Part shown: piece after piece, positions 35,249-46,900 of the stretch
Layout of the letters: every line of letters starts with the position of its first letter
How positions within the stretch are numbered: the stretch's first letter is position 1
Source: Leptospiraceae bacterium
Lineage (GTDB): Bacteria > Spirochaetota > Leptospiria > Leptospirales > Leptospiraceae
NCBI GenBank assembly: GCA_017996175.1
Contig: JAGOHK010000018.1
Coordinates: 1 to 56,292 of the forward strand
Direction of reading: 5' to 3'
DNA: 56,292 nucleotides
The notes under the pieces: generated by a model
Databases searched by the model: none
Told to the model about the DNA's origin: nothing
What the model saw: the letters and a program-made list of their open reading frames with translations, nothing else
Program-made: the position numbers and the translations under genes

Positions 35249-38200
35249 ATGGCTGAAGATTTTACACATTTACACTTACATACGACTTATTCCATGCTGG
35301 ATGGTGCAATTCGCATCCCAGAGCTGATGAAATATGTCAAATCCCAAGGGATGTCATCAGTTGCGATCACAGACCATGGGAATATGTTTGGGGCGATTGA
35401 GTTTTACAAGGAAGCCATCAAACAGGGCGTAAAGCCCATCATAGGCTGTGAATTCTACGTCTCTGCTAACCGTTCGGAAGAGAAAGAAATGGAGAGCATC
35501 CCCGACGGAAACGCCTACCATATCATTTTGCTCGCGAAAAACCAAGTAGGCTACAAGAACATAATCAAACTTGCCAGCCGGTCGTATACGGAAGGTTTTT
35601 ACAAAAAAGCTCGAATTGATTATGACTTACTCGAACGTCACAGCGAAGGGCTGATTTGTCTTACCGCTTGCCTTGCGGGTGAGGTGCAGCGCAAAATCAT
35701 CGAAGGAAATCAAACTGCCGCCCTTGCCCTTGCCAATAAGCTAAATGAAATTTTCCGCAAAGAAGATTTTTACTTAGAAATCCAAAACCATGGAATCAAA
35801 GAACAAGACATTTGTGCGAAGGCTGCCTATGAATTTTATAAAAAAGCGGGAATTCCACTAGTTGTCACGAACGACTCACACTTCCTCACCAAAGATGACC
35901 AAAGTGCACAGGACATTTTACTTCGAATTGGGATGCAAAAAAAAATCGACGATGAAATGCGTTTTGGTTTCAACCAAGAATTTTATGTAAAAAATCCAAC
36001 CGAGATGGCGAAACTTTTTCCTGAAATTCCAGAAGCTATGCGAAATACTCTTGAGATTCGGGACAAATGCGATTTGAATTTCAAGTTTGGAAATAATCTA
36101 CTTCCTGATTTTAAAGTTCCAGAGGGTTATGATACAGATTCCTTTTTGGTGAAGTTAGTTAATGATGGAATCAAAAAAAAATATCCAGTTGTCACAAAAG
36201 AAATCCAAGACCGTGTAGACTTTGAATTAAATACAATTCGCAATATGCATTTTGCTGGATACTTTTTAATCGTGCAGGATTACATTGATTTTGCGCGTCG
36301 GACTGGAATTCCAGTTGGACCTGGGCGGGGATCTGCTGCTGGCTCGATTGTCTCCTACGCAATGGGGATAACCAATATTGACCCCCTTCGTTATAATTTA
36401 CTCTTTGAAAGATTTTTAAATCCAGACCGAAAAGATATGCCCGACGTAGATACTGACTTCTGTGTAGAAAAAAGAGAACAAGTCATCAACTATATCAAAG
36501 AAAAATACGGCAAAGAAAAAGTAGGGCAGATTATCACATTTGGAAGTCTTGCTGCTAAGGCTGCCTTAAAAGACGTGGCGCGAGTACTCAATATTAGCTT
36601 CGCCGAGTCCAATGAAATTTCTAAAGCATTCCCTTCTAAGCTTGGAATTTCTATTGCAGAAGCAGTTGATTTATCTAATGACCTAAAACAACTCAAAGAA
36701 AAAAATGACACCAATCGTAAATTATTTTACATCGCCGAAAAACTAGAGGGTAACTACCGTCAGCCGGGGCGTCATGCTGCCGGTGTGGTAATTTCTCCTT
36801 ATCCGCTTGAGGAAATTGTTCCGCTTTCAACAGTCGCCGAAAAAGGAAAAGCAGGGCGTTCGATTGTAACCCAGTATGACAAAGACCAACTAGAAAGTGT
36901 GGGTCTTATTAAGATGGATATTTTAGGTCTCAAAAACTTAACTACTTTGGATTATGCGGTTCACTTGGTTGAAAAACGTCATGGAATTAAAATTGTTCCT
37001 GACGAACTTCCGATTGACGATCCAAAGACTTATTCTCTTTTGAAAAAGGCGAACACACTTGGGATATTCCAGTTAGAGTCGAATGGAATTACCGACCTCG
37101 TTGCTAAGTCACAGGTAAATACCTTTGAAGAAATTGTTGCCCTCATTGCCTTATACCGTCCGGGTCCAATGGACTCTGGGATGTTGCAAGATTATTTAGA
37201 TAGAAAGAGCGGCAAACAAAAAGTAACCTATCCACATGCATCCTGTGAGCCGATTTTGAAAGAGACTTTCGGAGTTGCAGTTTACCAAGAGCAGGTGATG
37301 AGTATTTCTCGCGTCGTGGGTGGGTTTACAATGGGAGAATCAGACGTTCTCCGTAAGGCGATGGCTAAGAAAAAGTTAGATCTCATGGCGGACTTAAAGG
37401 TGAAATTTGTCGCTGGTGCAAAAGCGCAAAACATCGACGGAAAACTAGCATCAGACTTATTCGACTTACTCGAAAAATTTGGTGGGTATGGTTTTAACAA
37501 ATCTCACTCTGTCGCCTACGCGCTAGTAACCTACCAGACAGCCTACTTCAAAGCGAATTATCCAACTGAATACATGACAGCCCTTCTTGCGTCTGACGGT
37601 AATGATACAAGTGCAATTGTAAAATTCGTAAACAACGCCCGCGAGATGGGGATAAAGATACTTAACCCAGATGTATCTGAATCAGAGGCAAGTTTTAGTA
37701 TACCTGCGGATAACACCATACGTTTTGGAATTTCTGCTTTGAAAGGTGTAGGCTCGATTGCGGCTAATAGCATAATCGAGTCTCGGAAAAAAGCAGGTGG
37801 ATTTAAAACGTTAAGCGACTTCCTGCAAAATATTGATACCCATTGTGTAAACAAACGTGTTCTAGAAGCACTTATCCAGGTCGGAGCATTTGACTCCTTT
37901 GGTTATACTCGTAAATGTCTTTTTGAATCGGTAGACGCAATCTCTAACTATGCATCGAAAGAGCAAGCCCGCAAACTAGAAGGACAGGGAAATCTATTCA
38001 TGGGTGGAAGCTCGGAGAGTTTTTCTTTGAATCTTCCTAAGAATTCAGAAGAGTGGGAACTAGATGAAAAGTTAAAACGAGAAAAATTAGTCTCCGGTTT
38101 ATTTCTTTCGGGTCACCCTCTAGACAAATACCGTGCAAAATTATCTACCTTATCCTCTCTCACCATTGAAAAAATCGACGGAGTTTCATCTGGCGCAAAA

Positions 38201-38746
38201 GTAGAATTATGCGGAATCATAACATTACCCGAAGTAAAGTATACCAAAAAAAATGAAGAGTTCGTAAATTTCAAACTAGAAGACTTTACAGGCGACATCG
38301 ACTGCACAATCTTCCCCCGCACGTACCAAAAATGCAAAGAGATGATAAAAGAAGACCAGGCAGTATTCATCAAAGGCATTTTACAAAAAGTAGAAATTGG
38401 AGAAGCAGAGCTTAGAGGACAAATCATAGTAAACGATGTAGAAATCTTAAATGAAGATAACCTCGTAGCTAAACTCGAAAAATCTCTGCATATCAAAATC
38501 AATCCAAAGGATTTCGGTGACAACCAAGTGGTTAACAACCTGTATTCCATACTCACTGCATTTAAAGGAAACTCTTCTGTGTTCTTCCATCTCACCGGCG
38601 ACCCTAAAATGAAAAAAGTAATTCGAGCGCATAATCACTATTCTGTGGAACCAACCCGCGAACTACTTTCTCGTCTGTCACAACTTCTCGGAAACGACAG
38701 TGTGTTTTACACAATCGGCGACGAGATTCTGAAATACTCAGCGTAG
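35249..38746 (+). CDS. dnaE: DNA polymerase III subunit alpha
   Basis: Replicative DNA polymerase, 1165 residues. The N-terminal PHP domain ([13 protein letters not shown], then [11 protein letters not shown]) is followed by the palm with PDVDTDF (catalytic Asp401 and Asp403) and [11 protein letters not shown] (Asp557), the YRPGPMDSG fingers segment, helix-hairpin-helix ([12 protein letters not shown]) and an OB-fold near residues 985-1060. Length and order match DnaE1-type enzymes. The ATG at 35249 lacks a good ribosome site; an out-of-frame ATG just upstream gives only five codons. The gene uses more G/C-ending codons than its neighbours, as expected for a well-expressed core gene. Confidence 0.97.
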   Translation: MAEDFTHLHLHTTYSMLDGAIRIPELMKYVKSQGMSSVAITDHGNMFGAIEFYKEAIKQGVKPIIGCEFYVSANRSEEKEMESIPDGNAYHIILLAKNQVGYKNIIKLASRSYTEGFYKKARIDYDLLERHSEGLICLTACLAGEVQRKIIEGNQTAALALANKLNEIFRKEDFYLEIQNHGIKEQDICAKAAYEFYKKAGIPLVVTNDSHFLTKDDQSAQDILLRIGMQKKIDDEMRFGFNQEFYVKNPTEMAKLFPEIPEAMRNTLEIRDKCDLNFKFGNNLLPDFKVPEGYDTDSFLVKLVNDGIKKKYPVVTKEIQDRVDFELNTIRNMHFAGYFLIVQDYIDFARRTGIPVGPGRGSAAGSIVSYAMGITNIDPLRYNLLFERFLNPDRKDMPDVDTDFCVEKREQVINYIKEKYGKEKVGQIITFGSLAAKAALKDVARVLNISFAESNEISKAFPSKLGISIAEAVDLSNDLKQLKEKNDTNRKLFYIAEKLEGNYRQPGRHAAGVVISPYPLEEIVPLSTVAEKGKAGRSIVTQYDKDQLESVGLIKMDILGLKNLTTLDYAVHLVEKRHGIKIVPDELPIDDPKTYSLLKKANTLGIFQLESNGITDLVAKSQVNTFEEIVALIALYRPGPMDSGMLQDYLDRKSGKQKVTYPHASCEPILKETFGVAVYQEQVMSISRVVGGFTMGESDVLRKAMAKKKLDLMADLKVKFVAGAKAQNIDGKLASDLFDLLEKFGGYGFNKSHSVAYALVTYQTAYFKANYPTEYMTALLASDGNDTSAIVKFVNNAREMGIKILNPDVSESEASFSIPADNTIRFGISALKGVGSIAANSIIESRKKAGGFKTLSDFLQNIDTHCVNKRVLEALIQVGAFDSFGYTRKCLFESVDAISNYASKEQARKLEGQGNLFMGGSSESFSLNLPKNSEEWELDEKLKREKLVSGLFLSGHPLDKYRAKLSTLSSLTIEKIDGVSSGAKVELCGIITLPEVKYTKKNEEFVNFKLEDFTGDIDCTIFPRTYQKCKEMIKEDQAVFIKGILQKVEIGEAELRGQIIVNDVEILNEDNLVAKLEKSLHIKINPKDFGDNQVVNNLYSILTAFKGNSSVFFHLTGDPKMKKVIRAHNHYSVEPTRELLSRLSQLLGNDSVFYTIGDEILKYSA

Positions 38747-38758
38747 GTATTTTAAAGA

Positions 38759-38793
38759 TTACCACCGATGAACACCGAGAGCACCGATAGAAG
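38759..38793. repeat. ACCGAT-type dispersed repeat, copy after dnaE
   Basis: ACCACCGATGAACACCGA followed by GAGCACCGATAGAAG, 13 bp after the dnaE stop. The same unit occurs as an inverted pair at 42725-42882 and as a fragment at 3611. It carries three imperfect CACCGA units. Confidence 0.7.
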
Positions 38794-38843
38794 ATTATTG
38801 AATGCATAGTTCGGCAAGCTATAAAAGAACCAGTCATCTAGCT

Positions 38844-38934
38844 GTCATTCCCGAATTCTTTTATCGGGAATCTTTAGTTCTAAATAGGCTCTTACATTAT
38901 TTGAGATCCCCGATAGGGAATTTCGGGGATGACA
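38844..38934. repeat. Hairpin core of the MITE-like family (third copy, partial)
   Basis: TGTCATTCCCGA on the left and TCGGGGATGACA on the right are inverted, and the interior ATCGGGAATCTTTAGTTCTA is shared with the full elements at 17050 and 52995. The outer terminal repeats of those copies are absent. It lies in the gap between dnaE and the NagX-like gene. Confidence 0.68.
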
Positions 38935-38976
38935 ATGAGAGAATCCTTCTATTAAACAGATTTTAATTAAACATAT

Positions 38977-40200
38977 ATGAAAGCCAATAATCGTATTCTA
39001 TCCCTCGATGTATTTCGGGGGATTACTATTTTTGCAATGCTCATTGTAAATAATCCTGGAAGTTGGGGGCATATTTATCCTGTATTTAAACATGCGAAAT
39101 GGCACGGGTTTATGGGAGCAGATTGGATTTTTCCTTTTTTTATTTTTATTATTGGGTTTGCAATTCCTATTTCTATCTCCCATCAACGTTCTAAGGGCAA
39201 ATCGTTATTTGTCGTCTTGGGGAGAATTCTAAAACGAAGTATTTTTCTTTTTTTACTTGGAATTTTTCTAAATGCCTTTCCTGATTTTAATTGGGGTAAT
39301 GTAAGAATTCCAGGAGTATTACAGCGAATAGCCCTTGTATATTTATTTTCTGCTGTTCTGTTTTTATTTTTAAAGCAAAAATGGATTTTAGTTTTATCAG
39401 GATTTTTTTTGTTCATTCATTGGATCGTTCTTACCAAAATTCCAGTTCCATCTATCGGTGAGCCTAGTCTTGAGATGGGAAAAAATTTAGCAGGGTGGAT
39501 TGATTCTTTTGTAATGCCAAATCATCTTTGGGTTCATTCTAAAACTTGGGATCCTGAGGGAATTTTAGGAACGTTAAGTGCTATTTCTTCTTGTTTATTT
39601 GGAGTTTATTACGGACAAATATTTTTAGTAGAAAAGAAATTTACTGACTACCAATTCTATTTTGGAATCTTTCTTGGGTTACTTCTTGTAAGCCTTGGAT
39701 TCGCGTGGGGCATTACTTTTCCAATCAACAAAAGTCTCTGGACTGGGTCTTTTGTTTTGTTTAATTCTGGACTTGCTATTATTTCATTTCTTACTTTGTA
39801 TGTCTTACTTGATACTAAAGAGAGGGAAAATTGCCATACTTCGGTCTCGCAAGATTTGAAATACTTGACCTATCGAGGAGTTTTTTACAAATGTTTTGAA
39901 ATTATGGGTGTAAATGCTTTGGCTATTTTTTTCTTATCGAGTCTTTTTTCAAAAATTCTAAACATTCCTTTTTTACTAGCGGCAAATGGTAAACAAATTG
40001 GTTTAAAGACCTATCTGTACAACCAGTATTTTATAGCGTATTTTTCTCTTCACAATGCGTCTTTCGTTTGGGCTTTAGTTTACACACTCTTTTGGTTATC
40101 CATCTTTACTTTTTATGAAAAGGGAAGTTACTTTCGTATGAGCTTGCGAAGGATATTTAATATCCGTCAAAGTATTTCTCGGATTTCCGATAAGGGTTAA
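38977..40200 (+). CDS. NagX/HgsNAT-like membrane acyltransferase (DUF5009 family)
   Basis: A 407-residue protein with about ten transmembrane helices. The N-terminus LSLDVFRGITIFAMLIVNNPG and the HAKWHGFMGADWIFPFFIF segment are signatures of the heparan-alpha-glucosaminide N-acetyltransferase-like family (NagX, DUF5009). By family knowledge such proteins transfer acetyl groups across the membrane to amino sugars or have a related role in glycan use; the substrate here is unknown. It ends convergently with the CHASE4-like gene, with 4 bp of overlap. Confidence 0.85.
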   Translation: MKANNRILSLDVFRGITIFAMLIVNNPGSWGHIYPVFKHAKWHGFMGADWIFPFFIFIIGFAIPISISHQRSKGKSLFVVLGRILKRSIFLFLLGIFLNAFPDFNWGNVRIPGVLQRIALVYLFSAVLFLFLKQKWILVLSGFFLFIHWIVLTKIPVPSIGEPSLEMGKNLAGWIDSFVMPNHLWVHSKTWDPEGILGTLSAISSCLFGVYYGQIFLVEKKFTDYQFYFGIFLGLLLVSLGFAWGITFPINKSLWTGSFVLFNSGLAIISFLTLYVLLDTKERENCHTSVSQDLKYLTYRGVFYKCFEIMGVNALAIFFLSSLFSKILNIPFLLAANGKQIGLKTYLYNQYFIAYFSLHNASFVWALVYTLFWLSIFTFYEKGSYFRMSLRRIFNIRQSISRISDKG

Positions 40201-41048
40201 ATATTTTTTTGTGAAATAGAATACAAAATCCAAGAAAACAAACCAAGACAAATAAAAGCAAATACTGCTAACATAGAAATAATATAGGGGCGAATCGTAT
40301 TTATCCGCATTGCATTAGGGGAATAGACCAAATTGATTTTTTTACTTCCAGGTAAACAAAGTTTCTCTAAGTTAATGGAATCATATATATTTAGAGCAAT
40401 TTCATCTCCCTCAGCGATTTCTATTTTAACAGGAAAGAGTGATGTTGCAGTTTTTACGAAATTATCTAATTCATAACCAAAAATCATTATTCCGTCTATC
40501 ATTGGCTTACCTCTATTATCCGCTAAACTTGTGATAGATACTAAATAGTAATGTTCGTTAAAATAAATAATCTGATTTATATTTCCTTCTTTTTTACTTT
40601 GTAAATCGTAGAAATACGAAATATTTTTTTCGTCTGGCATTTGTTTTGCGCCTGATCCGTCACTCCACTTTGTGATAAATGCTTTTTCTGGGCTTAAATA
40701 AATCGCAAAAAAATCGAATTGTTTTTCTAAGCTGGGATCTTGTTGAAAATTTATATATGCCTTATCTATCTTTTTTGTTTTGACTAAATCCCAAACGTCA
40801 GGCCAATAAGCATAACTTCTGATTTCAGTGAGGTGGAGATTCCATCTTTCTTGCAAAGATGCTTCTATTCCTCTCGCGTAATCTTTTTTTCTTTCTATTT
40901 CTAATTGTTCGGAAAGAAGGTTTCCTATAAATTTTTCAATGGTTATAGATGTTGTCAATAAACAGAACGCAAATAAAAAAAAATAGGTTCTGTATTGATT
41001 TTCTTCTAATTTAATTCGAATGGCTGTTACAAATGCGCTAGTATTCAT
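40197..41048 (-). CDS. CHASE4-like membrane sensor without an output domain
   Basis: A 283-residue protein with one transmembrane helix near residues 20-42 and another near 255-277, flanking a periplasmic domain of about 210 residues. The region YAYWPDVWDLVKTKKIDKAY, then FFAIYLSPEKAFITKW, fits the CHASE4 sensor pattern (Trp-Asp-x-x-Trp/Tyr-Asp-x-Val followed by a strand with a small-molecule pocket). Only about seven residues follow the second helix, so no kinase, cyclase or HAMP domain is present. It may pass its signal to a separate membrane partner. The family call is moderate and the architecture is clear. Confidence 0.65.
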   Translation of the reverse strand: MNTSAFVTAIRIKLEENQYRTYFFLFAFCLLTTSITIEKFIGNLLSEQLEIERKKDYARGIEASLQERWNLHLTEIRSYAYWPDVWDLVKTKKIDKAYINFQQDPSLEKQFDFFAIYLSPEKAFITKWSDGSGAKQMPDEKNISYFYDLQSKKEGNINQIIYFNEHYYLVSITSLADNRGKPMIDGIMIFGYELDNFVKTATSLFPVKIEIAEGDEIALNIYDSINLEKLCLPGSKKINLVYSPNAMRINTIRPYIISMLAVFAFICLGLFSWILYSISQKNI

Positions 41049-41150
41049 ACATGTCTTTATTTAAAATATATAAAAAGTTTATAGTCGTAAAAACTTTTAC
41101 TGACCAATGGAACTATTCCAGCAATTTAGTCTAAGTCAAGGGATAAATCA

Positions 41151-42749
41151 ATGAATCGTAAAAAATTTTTAAGCCTAAGCGCTGCTATTTTTTCCAGTCT
41201 TTTTATAGGGGAAAAGTGTAATTCTATTTTTGGATTACCAAATAACGAATTCAAGGGAAAGTTTACCGGGGATAATTTTGCAAATGCTCATAAACATTTA
41301 TGGAAGATAGATGAAAAGGATTTTATTGATTTAAAACCAGAAGCAGAATTTGATTTAATTGTCGTCGGAGGTGGGTTGTCAGGATTATCCGCAGCCTACT
41401 GTTCGACTGCCGAAAGAGTATTAGTTTTAGATCAGGCTTCTAGTTTTGGTGGAAATGCCAAGTCACAAGTTTGGGGTGATTTGCGTTATTCGATAGGCTC
41501 AGCTTATATAACCGAACTTGATTCTACTGACCCCATTCAAAAATTTTATCTTTCTCTTGGTTTAGATAAACATTGGAAGAAAGTTGGCGAAGAAGAAGAA
41601 CTCTATTTTTCTTCTAAGGGTGTTTATAGAAAATTACAAAAGATAAATGATGTTCAACTGCAAAGACTTCCGGGAATTATGCAGAAGTATACCGGAGAAT
41701 TATTTCCTGAATTGCCATACAAAGGTAATTCTAAAATGAATAGGTCTATTTTTAAATCGCTAGATGACTCGTCCCTGTTGGATATTTTGAGAAAAGAATT
41801 TAATTCCGAACTTTCCTCTGATCTACTCGCTTATTTGCAAACCTACGCGCGGGCTTCTTTTGCTTCTCGCGCAGAGGAGCTTTCTGGATACGCTATGTTG
41901 AATTTTTTAAGTCCAGAATTTGAAACGAGTATTTACTGTTATCCGGGTGGCAATAGTTTTATGGCGCGTACAATGGAAGAAAAACTAAAAGAGCGAAATT
42001 ACACACTTAAAAATTTGAATCCAGTCATCTATGTAAAAAATGTTTCCGGTGGAGTTGAAGTTGCATCATTCGATTTGGCTAATCATCGTTATGCGAAATA
42101 CAAAGCCAAAAAAGTAATCGTCGCTTCTCAGAAGTTTGTTGCCAAACGAATCGTAAAAGATATTTCTATAGACCAAAAAAATGCAATGGACTCGCTCAAG
42201 TATAAAACCTATTTTGTTGCAAATATTTTACTGAAAAATCGTCCTAAAGAAAGTTGGTATGACTCCTACTTATTAAATTCTGGAGATAGTTGGGCAAGTG
42301 ATATAGTACTGGCTGATTATCCAATTGGAGCAGATAAAAGAAATAAATATTCTGTACTAACAGTTTACATGCCATATACCGCCGATACAAAACGTTCGGA
42401 GGTTTTATCTAAGTCAGCAAGTCCTGATCTGGAGAAAAAATACTTTGAAGATATCCAGTCTCTAATTCGAACTGAGCTTTCTCCTTTACAAGATAAATAT
42501 GGATTTACCGAGAAAGATATCTACGACATCAATTTGACTCGATGGGGTCATGCGCTTGTATTTTCAGGAAAAGGTATGTTTTCTCGGGATATATTTGAAA
42601 AAGCTTCTGTTCCTGTGGATAATATTCATTTTGCGAATCAAGATAGAATTGGTACTCCTTCGGTTGAATCAGCATTTACCGCTTCGTTTCTTGCATTAAA
42701 AGAAGCCGGGATGTTGGAGAAAAATTTTACCACCGATGAACACCGATAA
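41151..42749 (+). CDS. FAD-dependent oxidoreductase (amine oxidase/phytoene desaturase-like)
   Basis: A 532-residue flavoprotein. The dinucleotide motif LIVVGGGLSGLSAAY begins near residue 69, followed by the ADP-ribose acidic position in VLVLDQASSFGGNAKS. A C-terminal FAD segment precedes the end (VESAFTASFLAL). The first ~30 residues (MNRKKFLSLSAAIFSS) look like an export signal with a weak twin-arginine-like start, but only NRKKF is seen, so the export route is uncertain. The last residues, TTDEHR, and the stop codon are encoded by a dispersed repeat, so the natural C-terminus was probably a little different. Substrate unknown. Confidence 0.8.
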   Translation: MNRKKFLSLSAAIFSSLFIGEKCNSIFGLPNNEFKGKFTGDNFANAHKHLWKIDEKDFIDLKPEAEFDLIVVGGGLSGLSAAYCSTAERVLVLDQASSFGGNAKSQVWGDLRYSIGSAYITELDSTDPIQKFYLSLGLDKHWKKVGEEEELYFSSKGVYRKLQKINDVQLQRLPGIMQKYTGELFPELPYKGNSKMNRSIFKSLDDSSLLDILRKEFNSELSSDLLAYLQTYARASFASRAEELSGYAMLNFLSPEFETSIYCYPGGNSFMARTMEEKLKERNYTLKNLNPVIYVKNVSGGVEVASFDLANHRYAKYKAKKVIVASQKFVAKRIVKDISIDQKNAMDSLKYKTYFVANILLKNRPKESWYDSYLLNSGDSWASDIVLADYPIGADKRNKYSVLTVYMPYTADTKRSEVLSKSASPDLEKKYFEDIQSLIRTELSPLQDKYGFTEKDIYDINLTRWGHALVFSGKGMFSRDIFEKASVPVDNIHFANQDRIGTPSVESAFTASFLALKEAGMLEKNFTTDEHR

Positions 42750-42882
42750 AAGAACGATGGTTTTGATTATTGTGTTGAATGATATAGTAAACGACGCTTA
42801 TTATGAAACAGAAAGAAATATAATAAAGCAAAGTAACATCGTTTCGTTATCGGTGCCTTCGGTGTTTATCGGTGGTAAAAAA
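42725..42882. mobile_element. 158-bp MITE-like element with ACCGAT repeats at both ends
   Basis: The left end TTTTACCACCGATGAACACC and the right end, read on the other strand as TTTTTTACCACCGATAAACA, are inverted repeats that continue imperfectly to a shared CGATG. The interior is AT-rich and non-coding. The left end supplies the last codons and TAA of the flavoprotein gene. The right end supplies GGTGG, 9 bases before the ATG of the folate gene. Related units lie at 38759 and 3611. Confidence 0.7.
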
Positions 42883-42884
42883 TC

Positions 42885-43421
42885 ATGACAAAAGAAGAAG
42901 CTCGCATATTTCAAAAAAAAAGAATTTTAGAAATTGAAAATCGTTTAGAGAAAGAAAAAAGCATTCGAAAGAATCTGCTTTCCTTTATTAATGCGAACCA
43001 CTCCATCATTGGCTACCGAGCAGATAAATGGGAAGTGAATCTAGATGTTATTTGGGAAAGTTCAAATCTAGAAAAAGAATTTTATTTTCCGAAAGTGGTT
43101 TCGAAAGAGAAAAGAGAAATGGAATTTATTCACCCTTTGAGTTGGATAAACGGCTCCTATGGTTTACTTGAACCAGTAGGTGTTAAAACTATTTTGCCCG
43201 AAAAAGTGGATATAATATTATTGCCAGCGCTTGGATTTAATGATCAGGGCTATCGCTTAGGTCGTGGTGCAGGTTATTATGATCGAATACTCACGAGAGT
43301 TGAGCCTAAAAAAATAGTAGGAATTGGCTTTTCTGAACTTTTTTCGATTGATTTTCCATCCACTGATTATGATATTCGAGTGGGTGCGCTTGTTACTGAT
43401 TTAGCTGTTTTATTTTTTTAG
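42885..43421 (+). CDS. 5-formyltetrahydrofolate cyclo-ligase
   Basis: ATP-dependent enzyme that converts 5-formyl-THF to 5,10-methenyl-THF (MTHFS/YgfA family), 178 residues. The family motifs LLPALGFNDQGYRLGRGAGYYDRIL and an N-terminal basic helix (FQKKRILEIENRL) are present, with WEVNLD and a substrate-pocket segment between them. The only ribosome-site candidate, GGTGG, lies in the repeat element directly upstream, so its translation depends on that element. The chemotaxis operon starts 62 bp downstream. Confidence 0.9.
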   Translation: MTKEEARIFQKKRILEIENRLEKEKSIRKNLLSFINANHSIIGYRADKWEVNLDVIWESSNLEKEFYFPKVVSKEKREMEFIHPLSWINGSYGLLEPVGVKTILPEKVDIILLPALGFNDQGYRLGRGAGYYDRILTRVEPKKIVGIGFSELFSIDFPSTDYDIRVGALVTDLAVLFF

Positions 43422-43483
43422 ACAATCTGGAATTAGTTACCGATAATTTACACAAGCCAAGGCTAGAAGGATTTTTATTTTTA

Positions 43484-43936
43484 ATGGAACAAACAGAGAT
43501 AATTCAATCAGAAGAAGTCATTCAGTTTTTGTCTTTTTCCGTTTCCAATGAAATTTTTGGTATAGAACTCGTTCACGTACACGAGATACTACGTCCTGTT
43601 TTTATTACCAGAATTCCTAACGTTGAAGATTATATTTTAGGCGTTGTAAATCTTCGCGGGGAAATTATTCCAATTGTAGATCTCAAGAAAAAATTTGATC
43701 AGGGTTTTGTTGAGATAAATAAGAATACTCGTATTGTTGTACTCGAGCACAATTCGAAACGGTTTGGCTTAGTTGTCGAGGAAGTAAAACAAGTCATAAA
43801 GATTGTAAAAAGTTCCGTGAGTGCCATCAATAACCATATGTCGTCCTCTTTTAATAATATGATTGATTACGTGGGTAGAAGCGGCGAAACAATTGTATTG
43901 ATTGTAGAATTAAAAAAACTAATCAATTTTGAATAA
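43484..43936 (+). CDS. cheW: Chemotaxis coupling protein CheW
   Basis: A 150-residue CheW domain that links chemoreceptors to CheA. It contains the typical FSVSNEIFGIELVHVHEILRP opening, NLRGEIIPIVDLKKKF in the middle and GLVVEEVKQVIKI later. It lies 15 bp upstream of cheA and heads the operon cheW-cheA-cheB-cheY. Length is normal. Confidence 0.95.
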   Translation: MEQTEIIQSEEVIQFLSFSVSNEIFGIELVHVHEILRPVFITRIPNVEDYILGVVNLRGEIIPIVDLKKKFDQGFVEINKNTRIVVLEHNSKRFGLVVEEVKQVIKIVKSSVSAINNHMSSSFNNMIDYVGRSGETIVLIVELKKLINFE

Positions 43937-43951
43937 TCAGGAGAAGAAAAA

Positions 43952-46900
43952 TTGTCCGGCATTTTAGGTGAATACACAGAAATTTTTCTCGAAGAATCGG
44001 AAGACCAAATTGAAGAGTTAAATGCAAATTTACTTCGACTGGAAACCGATCACAATAATCCAGAAATCATAAATGATATTTTTCGTGCGGCGCATTCTTT
44101 AAAAAGTTCTGCCGCCTTTGTAGGATTATACAATTTATCTGATCTTGCTCATAAAATGGAAAACCTTCTTCAAAAAATTCGAGAAGGCAAACTTTCTATC
44201 AATGTTAATCTGGTAAATCTTTTATTCGAATGTTTTGATTTGATTAAAGAGGTAATAGATGCAGTTGGTCGTGGCGAAAAGATGGACAACTCTTATTCGG
44301 ATATGATTGCCAAACTTGAATCTTACGAAAAATCGCAAGCAGGACAATCGGGAAATCCAACCGCTACAAGGCAACCCATTCAAAGTAAAGAGGAGCAAGT
44401 TTCTGTTATCCCTGAGCCAGTGAACGAGACGTCTTCGCCAACTTCAAATGAACCTATTGCTCCTCTTATTTTGGAAGAGGATGAAATAAGAGAGTTAGAA
44501 GAAGAATTAAAAATAAGAAATGCAAAAGCATTCGATGTAAGAGTTGCCTTAAAAAAAGATACTCCAATGAAAGGTTTGCGGTTTACGCTGATTCTCCAGA
44601 ACTTAAAGTTAAATGCTGTTATCTATAAGTGTAATCCTGATGTAGAAGCTCTCGAAAGAGGAATTGACCAGAGTTTTATTAATTTTATTTTAATTACCCA
44701 GCTATCGAATGAGGAAATTCACAAACTTATCATGGTGGATATGGTGGATTACATTGATATTTCGCTTAGAAATGTTCAGTCCTCGTCCATGCGTGCCTCA
44801 GAAAAACCAGAAAATAAAATTACTCAGGAAGCCAAAAAAGAAAGATCTGCTGTTCAAGAAAAAGAATCAGATAAAGCCCTCACAAAAAGCATAAAAGTTT
44901 CTTCTGAAAAATTAGACCAGCTTATGAATAATGTGGGAGAGCTTGTAATTACTAATTCTGGCTTCCAAAAAATTTATGATGATTTGGTTCGTAATTTCGG
45001 TGATGATACGATTTTCTCTGAATTAAAAAGTAAAATTGATCAGATTAATCGAATTTCTAAAGACTTACAATCTGGAATTATGAACACCCGTATGGTTCCA
45101 ATTGGTTCTGTATTCAATCGTTTTTCTAGATTAGTCAGAGACTTGTCCATGGAAACTGGGAAAAAAGTTCATCTCAATCTCATGGGCGAGAATACTGAAC
45201 TTGATAAAAAAGTAGTGGATATGATTGGTGAGCCGATGCTTCACTTAATCCGTAACTCAATCGATCATGGAATTGAAAGTCCAGAGGAACGCAAAAAAGC
45301 AGGAAAGTCAGAATACGGAACTGTGGAACTCAACGCCTATCAGGGTGGAAATAATATCATGGTTGAGATTAAAGATGATGGAAAAGGTCTCAACAAAAGT
45401 AGAATTCTTAAAAAAGCAATTGAGAATAATTTAATATCTGCCTCGGATGCTCAAAACCTTGCAGACAATGAAGTTTACCAATTTATCTTTGCTGCGGGAT
45501 TTTCTACTGCGGCTGAGGTGACTGACATTTCTGGTCGTGGTGTTGGAATGAACGTTGTAAATAAACTCATTCAGGATTTTAAGGGTAAGATTTTAATCAA
45601 TACCACTGAAGGTTTTGGAACTTCGTTTACTCTTTGTTTTCCGCAGGCGTTAGCCATTATCCCCTCGATTCTTGTTTCTATGGAAGAAGAAATTTACGCA
45701 TTTCCTTTATCTGAAGTTTTTGAAACTATTCGAATTAAAAAAGACCAGATTAATACACTAGAAGGTCATGAGATCATAAACTTGCGTGGGGAAGTACTTC
45801 CGATTTACCGCTTGAATAAAATTATTGGTCTTGCGGATAAATTAGATTTAGAAGAGGCACCTGTAGTAATTGTAAATTACAATTCTAGAAAATTAGGTTT
45901 CATTGTAGATGAGCTTATAGGAAAACATGAAACTGTAATTAAAACACTCGAAAAAAATTATAAAAATATCAAAGGTCTCACTGGTGCATCTATTATGGGG
46001 GACGGGACGATTATTTTAGTTTTGGATATAGGTGGATTAATTGATATTACTACATCTAATATTTTAAATACTTCTAATTTAACTGGAAAAGAAATGATGC
46101 GGCTAAATACGAGTAGATCCATAGATGTAAATACATCTAACGTAGTATTTAAAACTCAGAGTTCAACTAATATTTTTAACAATAGTTTACTTGGCTTACA
46201 GTTGGTGGATAAATCGAAAAAGAAAAAAGATAAATCCGAACGCAAAAAAAATATGATTGAGCAAGAGCAAGTAATCAAAATTTCAGAACAAGAACCAGTT
46301 ATGGAAGAGACAAAGCAAACCCCAAAAGTTGAAGAGCCTAAAAAGGAAAATCCATATTTAATTGTGGAAAAAGTAGAACCTGAGAAAACATATACTCAGC
46401 CTGAAGAACCAAAAGTTTCTAATAGCGTGGATATTGAAAATTTAGCAGGTTCTTCCGAAGACGATCATGTAAAGGCAAGAGAGTTACTCAAGGGTTTTTC
46501 TGACCAAACAAAGAAACGAGTAGAGTCTTTAATTCCGGATAGACCAATTAATGAAATGCTGAGCAAGGAAGAAATTCGAAAACTGGAATCTGTTGTAAAC
46601 ACTGGAATGATGAATGCAGGTCTTGTACTTTCTCAGCTAGTGGGTTCTAACGTAGAATTATTTATGCCGGAGATTATGCTCACAGATAAAGACGAGTTAG
46701 TCAGTGTAATTCGAGATGCAAATGAACATTTTTTCGGAATGAAAGTTCGCATGAACGGTGATTTGAATGGAAATTTACTTATGATATTCTCAGAAGATAA
46801 AGGAAAGGAATTAGCGAGTAAACTTTTAAAAGAAAATGAAGCTTCTGATTTAGCCAAGAAACTTTCTGACGATTCTTTGTCTGTACTTATGGAAATATCA

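Noticed and set aside
41151..41200. Twin-arginine export signal of the flavoprotein
   Set aside because: Only NRKKF is present, not two consecutive arginines; an export signal is possible but the Tat route is not supported.
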